From the NCBI GenBank assembly GCA_905331475.1, contig CAJNYU010004415.1:186001-250000 (forward strand): 64,000 bases of DNA. Direction: 5' to 3'. The notes under the pieces were generated by a model. The model had not been told where the DNA came from and ran no database searches. It saw only the letters and a list, made by a program, of their open reading frames with translations. The stretch is from Rotaria socialis. Its lineage: Eukaryota; Rotifera; Eurotatoria; Philodinida; Philodinidae. Below are positions 25,401 through 35,589 of this stretch, one piece after another. Position numbers and translations under genes: made by a program. Numbering within the stretch: the stretch's first letter is position 1; every line of letters starts with the position of its first letter.

Positions 25401-27287
25401 TCGGTTCCGATGCCTCATGAAGATACATCCACATCAGATGCCAAAGCAACTATTAAAACTTCTATAGAACATCCGACGTTGGAAGAAGAAGAAGGAGAAA
25501 TAAAAGATGATGATAACGAAAAAGAAGAAGAACACCAACACCATAATAATTCAAATCAAATTGAAAGTGAACCACAACCACCTCCAGCAATACCAGAGCC
25601 GCCTCCGGCACCGTCACTACCGCCTCCACCATCACCGACAAAGAAAGCGCCGAATAAAAATGTTGCTAAACAAAATAAAAAACCTGGCGCTCCAAAAAAA
25701 CGGAAAATGGACCAGATTAAAATTGAACCAATACAAGACGATGATATTTATAATAGTACACTAGCAAAACGAAAGAAAATGTAAGACTATATTGAACATA
25801 GATACCTAGCCTCACAACTATTTCTATTTTTCAAATTTAGTGCAACAAATCTTAACCAAGCGGCAACAAATTCAGATATCCAACCTATTCAAACGTTTAA
25901 TTTGCTAGATAGTCTACCAGAACAAATACGATCACCGCCCAAACTTTACAATCCATTTGCCTATATAGAATTTGAACATAATTATGCTATTATGGCTAAA
26001 CAACCTGTGCCAGTAGCTAAACGATTAACAATCGATGGTTTAAATGATATGGGTATACAAGCTCCGATGATGCTTCAGCAGACACCGAAATTTCCACCAC
26101 GTCAACATGATGAAGAAATGCGTATTATGTATGAACTTGATCATGGTGTCGACGAAGAAGACATGTCCTATCTTAAGCAAAGCTTTCAAAAGTATGCATT
26201 AAGTCGCAGATTTTTTTATCTCTTAGAGTTGTAACTCTCGATTCCAGCCACATTTACATTTCCGTCTCGAAATTTCAATTAAAATTTTGACTGTAAACGA
26301 TAATTAGCTATCATTGATGTTTTTATTTTGAATAGATTATGTGACGAAGGACATTCATGTACTACGAAAACTCGTTGGGTTGATCATCCACCAAGTCGGG
26401 ACTCACCATTTGTTAAACAACAACCACAAAAACATCGAACAGGTATCAATCTCTATATGTGAACCAACAAATTTTTTGAAATTGATATTCTCGTGTTTTT
26501 TAGGATGTGCTAGAACCGAAGGTTATTATAAAATAGTTAAAGTTGAGAAAATTCCACGCTTGAAAACTTCTGATGGTTCTCAAAGTTTATCTATGCTTCC
26601 ACCAGCTATACTCGATACCAATCGTACAACTGGTGCTCAAATGTCACGTGAACTTCGCAGTGAACATCGAAGAAATTTATTAGCATTAGGTGATGTCGAA
26701 TTCGCTGATCATTTTAAATTTAGTCAACTTAAAGTAAGAAAAAAAAATCTTGCTAACCCACCCGTTGCATATTTTTCCTATCATAATAAATTATTTAGTT
26801 ACGAAAAAAACGTCTTCGGTATGCCAAATCAAGTATACATTCATGGGGTTTATTTGCTTGTGAACCAATTGCAATGGAAGATATGGTTATCGAATATGTT
26901 GGCGAAACAATTCGACAAAGTATTGGTGATCTACGTGAAAAAAAATATGAATTAGAAGGAATTAATTCAAATTATATGTTTCGTGTTGATTCCGATACGA
27001 TTGTCGATGCAACCAAATGTGGAAATCTGGCACGATTTATTAATCATAGTTGTGATGTAGGAGAAATCATAGTTTATTTTTCTTGCTTTCGAATTCCATT
27101 TTTTTTGTTGTAGCCTAATTGTTATGCAAAGATCATTCCTGTTGAATCACAAAAGAAAATTGTTATCTATTCAAAACGTGATATACGCCTTGGAGAAGAA
27201 ATAACGTATGATTATAAATTCCCACTTGAAGAACAAAAAATTCCATGTTGTTGTGGTGGACCAACATGCCGTGGTTCACTTAATTAA
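22450..27287 (+). CDS. SETD1: SETD1 (Set1/COMPASS) histone H3K4 methyltransferase
   Basis: Fifteen exons keep one frame for 1,263 aa: 22450-22459, 22513-22633, 22693-22744, 22809-22898, 22959-23129, 23185-23539, 23638-23689, 23852-25121, 25178-25280, 25333-25780, 25841-26191, 26336-26442, 26504-26733, 26799-27056, 27114-27287. Residues from about 90 match the SETD1 RRM region ([28 protein letters not shown]). The middle is low-complexity Ser/Arg, Gln, Pro and acidic sequence. The C-terminus has the N-SET linker (ARTEGYYKI), then SET motifs [58 protein letters not shown], and a post-[16 protein letters not shown] that would bind zinc. Catalytic residues appear intact. The product is the H3K4 methylase of COMPASS at promoters. 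The first exon codes for only three and a third codons. Confidence 0.94.
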
Positions 27288-27955
27288 TATGTTTATTTTG
27301 TATATGCCTTCTTCTTCTTGTACTTTTTTTTTGTTACTCGAAAAATAAAATCTCTTTCTCTATTGAAAAGATTATTTCATTTCTCGTTCATTTTTTTTGT
27401 TTTTTCTCTTTAGAATATCATCGAGTTGTTGTTATTGTCTTTCTTTTTCTCGCCCTGTGACGACCATTTTTTGTTCTATAAATAAAACATTCACTGTCCA
27501 TTGATTTTTAGCTTTAGACTAATATTAAAAACAAACGGATCAAAACATAATAATGTTTATATATTTGTTCGTTTGTATTGAATACAATAAAAAAAAAACA
27601 TTAATCCTTTGTGTATGTAATTTCTTGTTTGTCTATATCGTTTTTTTTTATTGGATATGATTGTGTGTACATATTCAGATATTTTCCGCGGTGGATGCAT
27701 ATGAAAAAAAAAGTTTTCAAACATAATCTGTGAAAGAGTTAAATCTTTTTTTCTTTTGATTTCCAGTAATGAATTCTATTGTTCACGATTAAGATTGAAC
27801 AGCAGCAGATGGGTGGGTAATGGGATAGATATATTCAATTCTGTGTCAATGTTGATATTTTTTCTGCACAAAAATAATTAGAAGTGCTAAACACTTTGTT
27901 GTTAGAAGTTACAATCATTTGAAAAAAAAGAAAATCGGCATTGAATAAATTATTC
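27288..27955. other. Convergent 3' region between SETD1 and esterase 1
   Basis: No exon was seen. A plus-strand AATAAA at 27344-27349, 57 nt after the SETD1 stop, is the likely SETD1 poly(A) signal; a second at about 27479-27485 could serve alternatively. The rest is T-rich and A-rich 3' sequence shared by the two convergent genes. Confidence 0.6.
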
Positions 27956-29316
27956 TTACAATGAGTTCATAAATTCTGTAACAGCCTCAATTGCTTGGCC
28001 ACACGCTTTCTCATAAATTCCTAATCAAAATCAAAAGAGGGTCTATTTTATTTACTCAGTAGATATTTTACCTGGTAGACTAAAAAATGAATGAATGATA
28101 TTATTCACTAATACTAATTTTGTTTTGACACCAGCTTGTTCAAGTTTTTTTTGATATTCTACAAGAAAAAGAAAGTTCTTTTTGCATTCTTTTTTTTTCT
28201 AGTAAAGTTTTACCATAACTATCATCTCGTAATGGATCAAGTTCAGCTACAATAAATAAACATGGTGGTAAACCTTGAAATGATTCATATAGTAAAACAG
28301 AAGCTCGAGGATTTTTCGCATCATTATCATCGCGTAATGCATTCGTTTGAAACCTAAAACACATCGAAGAGAAATTCATATTAGAATAAATCATCAGAAT
28401 ATAAATTACCATGAAAGCACTTGAGGCGTTAAGATGTGTTCTGGACGAGTAAATTCTTTATAAGATTCTGTATTACCAGCAAAATCAAATGCACCATAAA
28501 CAAGAATCTATTCATGAACAAAAGATAAAAACTCTGATTCAAAACTAGATCTCTACCTGAAAATCAAGGCCCTTGACTGTATGGCACACTGAAGCAGCAA
28601 TCAATCCGCCCGCACTATCACCTGCAACGCCAATCTTTGTCGTTTCATCAGCACCTATGATTAAAATAGAAGAAAAACGAAATAAAACAAATCGCAATCT
28701 ATTAATTGTTACCATAATCGTTTTTATTGGCAAGAATCTGTCGAGTAGCTTCACATGCATCATCAAGCCATATAGGAAATTTATATTCAGGTGAAAGACG
28801 ATATTCAACTGAAATCCATATCGTTTTAGTTGCACTAGAAACATATTAAACGTGTTACATTTCGATGCACAATCGAAAGAAATACTCAGCAAGCATATTA
28901 ACAATAGTTTGATGTGTTTTTCGGCTACATTGTGTCCAACCTTGAATATTGATTGATTATGGAGTTTATTAGAGAATGAAATAAAATTTAGTATTTACCT
29001 CCACCATGAAAATATAAAACCATCATATCTTTTTTAACATCAGCGGGTGTATAAATTGTAATTGGTATTTCTAAAGAAGAAAAAATCCAATACTAAGAAA
29101 AATATTCTAATTCTAATTTCACCTGTATTCTCATCAACTTTTATTTTTCGTTCTTCTTCTGTTCCTTTAAATGTACCAATTAGTTTTTCATTAATTTTTG
29201 CATGTACATTTTCACTTCGTTGACGCATCACTTCTAATGTCAAACTTTTTGGTGCTGGAAAATTCTCTGCGATAAACTGTGCATAGGCAAGTGCTTCATC
29301 GCATAACCTTTGATCC
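27956..29316 (-). CDS. HSL/arylacetamide deacetylase-type alpha/beta-hydrolase esterase, copy 1
   Basis: Nine exons on the minus strand (29123-29316, 28999-29070, 28886-28940, 28713-28834, 28557-28654, 28410-28507, 28214-28353, 28072-28158, 27956-28020) keep one frame. Family motifs are the oxyanion-hole HGGGW, the nucleophile elbow GDSAGG, an aspartate in ELDPLRDDS, and a histidine in NNIIHSF before the end. This is the hormone-sensitive-lipase group of carboxylesterases that cleave small lipid or drug esters. The N-terminus is unresolved: the first mapped exon needs two more bases from an upstream exon, probably ending at 29382 (peptide ..RIPEM), whose start I cannot place. A membrane or signal anchor, common in the family, is therefore not shown. 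Exon lengths equal those of copy 2 at 40958-42340. Confidence 0.85.
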
Positions 29317-29382
29317 CTAAAATTTTATAGAATTGTAAATCATTTAAGCATTCTATTAAGAATCAAAGAAAACAAACTTACA

Positions 29383-31159
29383 TTTCAGGTATTCTTTGTT
29401 ATACTGTGTTTGAAAATGATAATAAAAAAGCAACTAAAATACCACATGAAGACATTTGAGTCTTAACATACCTTTTCTTTTTATATTTGCGTTGTATAGA
29501 GAACGAAAAAAAGAAATAAAACAAGGTGAGGTAAAAACTCAATATAAAAGCACGCGAACGACAAATATATTGAGGCTGTCGAATAAAGCATGATCGTCGT
29601 TTAAAGTAAGCCAAAACATTTTTATCATTTAATGCATTTTATTCAAAACCATGCACAAGAACCATTAAGAAGTTCTTGAGGTTACAATAAAAATATAAGA
29701 TATCTCGTTTCTAATTTGGGAGATGTTCGATAACATCTATTCACTTATTACATTATTTTTTCAATAATTCGTCGTCAATTCACTTCGTCATATCAATAGT
29801 TTCGCCTATTGTGAAAAAAATTAATGAAATAAAAGTTTTTTGTTCTAATATCACTAACTTGATGTCTACAAGAGAGAATATAGCCGGTCGGGTCTATGAG
29901 GCTTGGTTAGTAATAAATCAAATAACGTATTCATATACAGTCTCTTAGATCAGCTTACATGATGACGTTTTGACATACGTACATCATCGATTGGAGACAT
30001 AATCCAATATACTCTAAGTTTGGTGCGATCATTATTGCAACATATATTCAACAATATCATCTTATTTCTGTATTAAACATTAAATAGGTTAAGTAATGGA
30101 CTGCTGCTTTCATTTCTATCGAAGAACATTTTTCTTTGTTCGTTTTCAAATGCATCAGTGTGCTATGATAAGCATGTTCTACGTGAAGAATATGTTGTGT
30201 AATGAGAAAAAAAAATTGATTTTGTGACATTATTACAGTTATCATGATCAGAATTATATTGAATTGTTGATGACGAGTAAGATTTTCTAAGTTCAATTAC
30301 TTTCAAGTTGTAGTACAGCATTCTGATCATTTATTTCTGATAATGACGGGAAGCTGTGAGTATTTATTGATAAATCAGCAGCTTTTGCTAACATGTGAAA
30401 TCTAGCACGGCATAATTTAATACAGAACGTGCTAATTTTTATAAATAACTTTCTAAAGTAGCTTAAAATTGAAATGTAAACATACCCAGAAATTTATTAT
30501 TACGTTTCATTTTTATAGATATCATTTTACTGGTCGACCCCTCGGAGAGAATTTCTATTTTGATTAGCATATAATCTCTTACCTGTGCAACAACGCATTA
30601 TTTTCGCGAATCGAACTTCGACATCACTATTTATCGATTTCAATAGAAGCATTCTTGTCTAAAAATATTTAGAAAATTTCATTAAATGGCGGATTAATTA
30701 GATAAATTACACAAACAATAATCGTTTTCCTTTTCATGATAATTTTATTTTGAAAATTCTCGCTAAATAGTTTTACTTATAAAAAAAAACTGGAAGATTG
30801 CCTCACCTATGAGGAAGAGACAGAGAAAGTATCTCATTTTATATGAATACGATGAAAAATAGAAATTTATTTTTCTTCGATTAGTTACAGTGCACTGCAT
30901 TCTGTAGTCAAAAGTATCTGCATCAAATTCATTTGATTTTGCATCTTTTGAAAATATCTGTTTTATCTATATCAGTGATGCGACCGGTTCGGTTCGAAAG
31001 AACCACAAATCGATCCCATCACTGGTTAAAACAGGCCAAGGAGTTTTCACTTGGACTGGTGGCAGCTGTTACGAGTTAAGACATTAGCAAATAATTCGTC
31101 AATCTATTCTACATTAGGTTACTGCCAGTTAGTATTAGTTCCGTGAAATAAACGAACAG
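29383..31159. other. Intergenic stretch without a recognised gene
   Basis: Apart from a possible upstream exon of esterase 1 near 29380-29620 no coding exon was seen. Sequence is AT-rich and non-repetitive to the eye, with some TTTTTT tracts. Confidence 0.5.
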
Positions 31160-31303
31160 CTATTGGGCCAATGGAAAGATAACAAAAGACATGGCAAAGG
31201 TAAAATGAAGTGTACAGGTGGTACAATCAAAGATGGAATATGGGGCAACGGTGGCTTGTCGGTTGACTCAAGTGTATTAGTGCTACAAGTATACGTTGAA
31301 TGA
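31160..31303 (+). pseudogene. Remnant of a MORN-repeat gene (C-terminal repeat only)
   Basis: The frame reads GQWKDNKRHGKGKM, then a Gly/Thr stretch, IKDGIWGNGG, and closes at a TGA. This matches the last MORN repeat and tail of the intact MORN gene at 55456-55878 (GQWKDDKIHGKGKM ... IEDGMWSN). Nothing upstream continues the frame, so it is an isolated fragment of a former copy. Confidence 0.75.
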
Positions 31304-31860
31304 TGGAACCTATGTGATGTTTTACGTGTTCATTATCCAAAATAATGTCCCTCTTCCAAGGGGAAAAAACGAGACTTCTGGAGTACTTACCTACTCTACT
31401 TCACTGCACTCACATTGTACTCCATTTTTTTCAATTAGAGTGAGCCTCGCTTTCTCGCTCCCCCTGTCCTTGGTGTTGACTCGGAGATTACGACGAAATC
31501 TACATGAAGTGTTCAAGTCAAGGACTTTCATCTCAAGTATGGAGAAATTAGCGACTGAGACTGAACGAATAAAACAAACATTTTAGTAAAATTATTTTTG
31601 ACCGAATTCCTTAGGGGGATTACAGGCAAAGTTTTCGATGAAAATAAACTTTTGCAGTAAAATTTGAAACATTCATTAGCCGACTACGTTGTTACTGGTG
31701 ATTCCAAATACGCGATTAATTTTGGCACATGTTGTATTTTTCAGATCAAAACTTGTTGAACACTGATAAGAAATGTAGAAAATGATGCCTTCAAAGAAAG
31801 CTTTTAACAATTTCGCCAGTGAGTTGTATACTGTTATAATTTGAAAATTTTAAGGTATAC

Positions 31861-33270
31861 TAACAGACAGTGGTTTATCTACTGCATGGGTAGGATGGGC
31901 GGCGCTCACCCGAAAATATACAGTTGCTTTCATAAAAGTAATGGGTGGCCCATAAAAAATGGCGGTCTTATTATTTGCTCAATATGTTTTTGCTCTTCAT
32001 TGATTTGAACTGAACATTTTTCCAAAAAATTAAGCATTCGATTCTCTACAAACTCATGTGTAAAAGATTGTTTTAGACTACAAAATGGCTAAGTACTAAG
32101 ACGAAGAAAAAAGGTTAAAAAATCTTCAACCTTCAACCCAGGAGATTCAATCCGACCAGTGGATCCGATCGTTTCCGGCACTGGATCCTATGGATTCCGT
32201 TGCTTTTCGGTCGATTCCGTTGAATTCCGACGATTTCCTAACTAACGGATCCCGGTTCGGGTTCCGCCGGAAAAATTCCGTTAAGTCCGCAAAATTTCGA
32301 CCCGGAATTCGTCGGAAATCGACGGAACCGATGGGAATCGATCGGAAATGGTCCGACGAAATCTGGACCGGAATCCGTTAGTTAGGAAATCGTCGGAATT
32401 CAACGGAACTGATCGGTTCCGACCGATTCCGACGTACCCTGATTCTCCTGGGAAGCTCTGAATACATTAACATTTGAAGTATGTTTCGACAATTTATACG
32501 CAAGCTTAAATTACGAGACAAGCATTTTCTGGTATTTTCCAGTACGCTCTTTCCGATATCTTTAAAAGTGGTCTTCGCCTATTCAATCGATATTTTCTGT
32601 AACCTCGCCTATAACTCCTTAATTTCGGGTTTCAAGAAAGCCTACTGCAAACGAAACTTTGCATCACTCGAAAAAGTGTACAGGGGCGTAGTCGAGTATG
32701 TTAGCGTTCAAAGAAAAACAAATTTTCTAAAAATAACACTTTTTTTTAGTGAATGGCATGCGTTTTCGAACAAGCATCAAAAACATGAAATGACAGTTGG
32801 GTTTTTTAGAAAAAGCAAAAAAATTGATGCAGAATTTTTTACTTATTGTGTGATGAAAAAAAATCTCGAAGACATGAATCTTGCCCAGAATCTGATGCTA
32901 TTTAACATGGTGGACTCAGTTTTTTTTTTGTAAATCCTCACATGGAAAGCAAGTTTTCAAAAAAGCAACTGATTTGGTGCTTGAAAGTTGAACATTTTTG
33001 GACACTTTTTGTTTGTCTTAGAACTTAACCGTTTTGTAGTTTAAAAAAATCTTTTGCACATGAGTTTGTAGAGAATTGAATGGTTAATCTTTTGGGAAAA
33101 GATTCAGTTCAACTCAATGAAAAGCAAAACAGATATTGAGTAAATAATGAAACCGCCATTTTTTATGGGTCATTTGTTACTCTGTGATAATAAATTTTCT
33201 AGCCAGCAGCCTCTCCAAAAATTTCAACCGTTCACCCGAAAAATGAAACCTAGATAAAACACTGCTAACA
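31861..33270. mobile_element. 1.4-kb foldback element with nested inner hairpin
   Basis: The outer arms are inverted copies about 220-250 bp long: about 31861-32110 on the left and 33000-33270 on the right. Shared blocks include a TTTATCTA terminus, GGGTGAGCG/CGTTCACCC, CCATAAAAAATGGCGGT against its inverse, and the CTCATGTG..AAAAGAT block. Between them, 32150-32440 forms a second inverted repeat of GGATCC/TTCCGACG units (AATTCCGACGATTTCCTAAC mirrored by its complement). A 150-codon frame at 32481-32933 has no recognisable transposase or other domain. Probably a non-autonomous foldback transposon. Confidence 0.7.
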
Positions 33271-34022
33271 AATGCAGAGTTCTGAAAGCATTGTTGACAT
33301 CAGATCTTATTGTAGCTCTAGTGTCTTCCTCTTCAGAGATACTGTTTGATGGTTGATATCGTATTGATGTACAGAATTAACGAGCAATTCAAAGGAATGT
33401 ACCACTTTTCCTCCAGAATGAATTAGAAGTAATAATTTTCTCTCTGGCATAGATCAACAGTATATCGTATTGATATTTATGATCAAGAACGGAAAAGTAA
33501 TCGAAGCAGTGTTTCAATCTTCTTCGTTATTTTCGCTTCCTCTTGTTCTTTTCACAAAATCACCGAAAACAATTCTTTCGCAAACACCAATACTGGCTTA
33601 GATAGAACAGACACGACAAAAAAAAATGCAATGATTGTAAACGTAGTAGAATGAAGCCGAAGAAAAATAGAAGAGAACCTACTTATGGTAGGACACATAT
33701 CTCGTGTCATAACAAAGCGTATAGCTCAATTTCAGGCGACTAGATATAATATTTTCGATGATGATCTTCAAATAATATGAAAAAAGTATTTCTTAGTAAT
33801 AGTAAATCGTGTGACAATGGCTTGTTCACAACATTGCCATATTTTAATCAACTTACAAATAAAGATAGATCTGAGCTAAAAACAACGGACTCATGCCATT
33901 TTTATGAAGATTCACATTTTCAAGAGTATACATTAACTTATTAGGGGCACTTTATCCAATAGCTTTGACCATGTGAACGATTGTAGAAAGAAACCTTTTT
34001 TTCTAGTAACATAGACCAATGC
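33271..34022. other. Intergenic stretch upstream of ADP-ribosyltransferase A
   Basis: No exon was seen. The last part (about 33850-34022) is similar in order and wording to 54010-54160 upstream of ADP-ribosyltransferase B, so the duplication includes the promoter. Confidence 0.55.
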
Positions 34023-34031
34023 ATATATAAT
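34023..34031 (+). promoter_or_regulatory. TATA box, ADP-ribosyltransferase A
   Basis: ATATATAAT preceded by GC, within a block conserved upstream of both ADP-ribosyltransferase copies. The distance to the start codon is nearly the same in both (about 452 and 456 nt), which supports a shared core promoter. Putative. Confidence 0.5.
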
Positions 34032-34482
34032 CGGCCACCTACTTCATACCGCGGATCTATATTGATTGAATAAAATCAACACAATAGCTCTATGATCTGA
34101 CACCATAGAAGCAGTATTTGAATGATCGCCACGCATTCACATCCTGTGTCAAATATATGTATCAAAAAACGTTTTATTCTCCATTCAGTATGAAGAAGAA
34201 AGAAATTCTCTTCAACATATTTGTTATCTTTCCCGTATTGCTCTACACAAACACCAACATCGTATGATAGGCATGTCAGTATCACACCGAAAAATACTGA
34301 TAAATTTGTTCTTTCTTTTCACAAGATAAAAACTCTCTGCATACAAACCCAGCTAACGGTGAAAAAAGATTCATTTTCAATTCAGACAACTAGCCAACAC
34401 CATAAAAAAACGCGTTTTTCCACTAAGTTCTTTCGCTCTCAAGGTGGCTATACAAAATGAGTGACTTGTAATTTAGATAGTT

Positions 34483-35555
34483 ATGCATCGTTTTACTGAC
34501 GTAGAATCAACTCCCGAACGACTTCCAACAGTTTTTGGCTATTTATCGCATCAACTAGTACCTCTTAAAAAAGCGCTCGAACCTATATTCCCACAGATCG
34601 ATCAACTCAATCGCTATAGTAAAATAGCTACAAACAAATGCAAATTTCCTTCAGAACATGGACTTACTCGAGATGAATCAGCTGCTATCTATCTCTACAC
34701 AATGGAATGGGGTGAGGATACTTTCTATCAAGTAATTAACCGTTTACGACGTGCCGAAGATCGATCAAAACTTACACCGTGGTTTGGTTACCTTAAACTA
34801 TTTGATACTGCTGTACAAAAATTACCCACCATTCGCGAGAATCTTTGGCGTGGGATTGCAACAGGCACAGCAAAGTGTGACGAACATAGAGAGTGTCGTC
34901 TGTGCCCGCCGGCATGATGGTGTATTGTGTCATCTGCACATCTCTAGTCGTGCATTTCCTTTAGTTACATTCCCTCATATACGCGAGAGCGATCACACTT
35001 GGGCGGATATAGGCAAAGAGGGAACGGTCACGCAATAGAACAATGAGAGTTCATCAGATCAATGCACAAACATAGGATACACCGAAGAGGACAAAGTACA
35101 TAAAGTGAGCTGTAACGGTAAATACCGTTACACAAAGGACTTCACAAAGAGAGATGAGTTCAACTCGTGGGCGATTATTTCATGCTCAGTGCCAGTGGAT
35201 CGCGTTAAAGAGTTTCTCAGATCCAAATCAACACTTCTTGATTGAAGCCGTGAACGGAAAAGATATTTCCGGCTACGCGGACAATCCAACTGAAAGTGAA
35301 GTAATTCTTTGTCCGGGTACACGACTTCGTGTTGTCAATGATCCTCTTGATCAAGCGCCAATGCGTGTAGTTCATTTACAAGAAATTACCGATGAAGCTG
35401 AAGACCAACTTACAAGTGGTTTCGACGAGATCTCAGCAGCATCATCCTTCGAAACGAAATCGATTTTAACAACAGCAACAGCGAAATCGTCTGACATGAA
35501 AACTGTCACAGATCCATGGAATAATATATATGAGAAAAACATTCAAATATTGTAA
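34483..35555 (+). pseudogene. Arginine ADP-ribosyltransferase pseudogene (copy A), split by a solo LTR
   Basis: The two flanking parts are homologous to the intact gene at 54625-55437 and keep the same frame on each side of a 257-bp insertion (34876-35132). The N-terminal part starts MHRFTD and runs through the conserved LTRDESAAIYLYTMEWGE segment and the first catalytic arginine region (NLWRGI). The C-terminal part keeps the ExE loop (ESEVILCPG). The insertion brings stops, so no full protein can be made. In addition the STS-type catalytic serine segment found in copy B reads SVP here, so the copy was probably decaying before or after the hit. Family: NAD-dependent arginine mono-ADP-ribosyltransferases (ARTC type). 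Confidence 0.85.
34876..35132. mobile_element. Solo LTR of an LTR retrotransposon
   Basis: A 257-bp insertion starts TGTGACG and ends CGTTACA, the TG...CA termini of LTRs, and is flanked on both sides by the 5-bp direct repeat CAAAG (34871-34875 and 35133-35137), a typical integrase target duplication. It is visibly more GC-rich than its surroundings. A short palindrome, GTAACGGTAAATACCGTTAC, lies near its 3' end. No gag/pol sequence is present, so it fits recombination between two LTRs of a former full element. Orientation is unknown. Confidence 0.8.
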
Positions 35556-35589
35556 AGATAGTCTTGTTGATCAACGGACATAGCACAAC

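Noticed and set aside
32481..32933. 150-codon frame inside the foldback element as a transposase
   Set aside because: No DDE or other recombinase motif, low-complexity hydrophobic composition, and no splice context.
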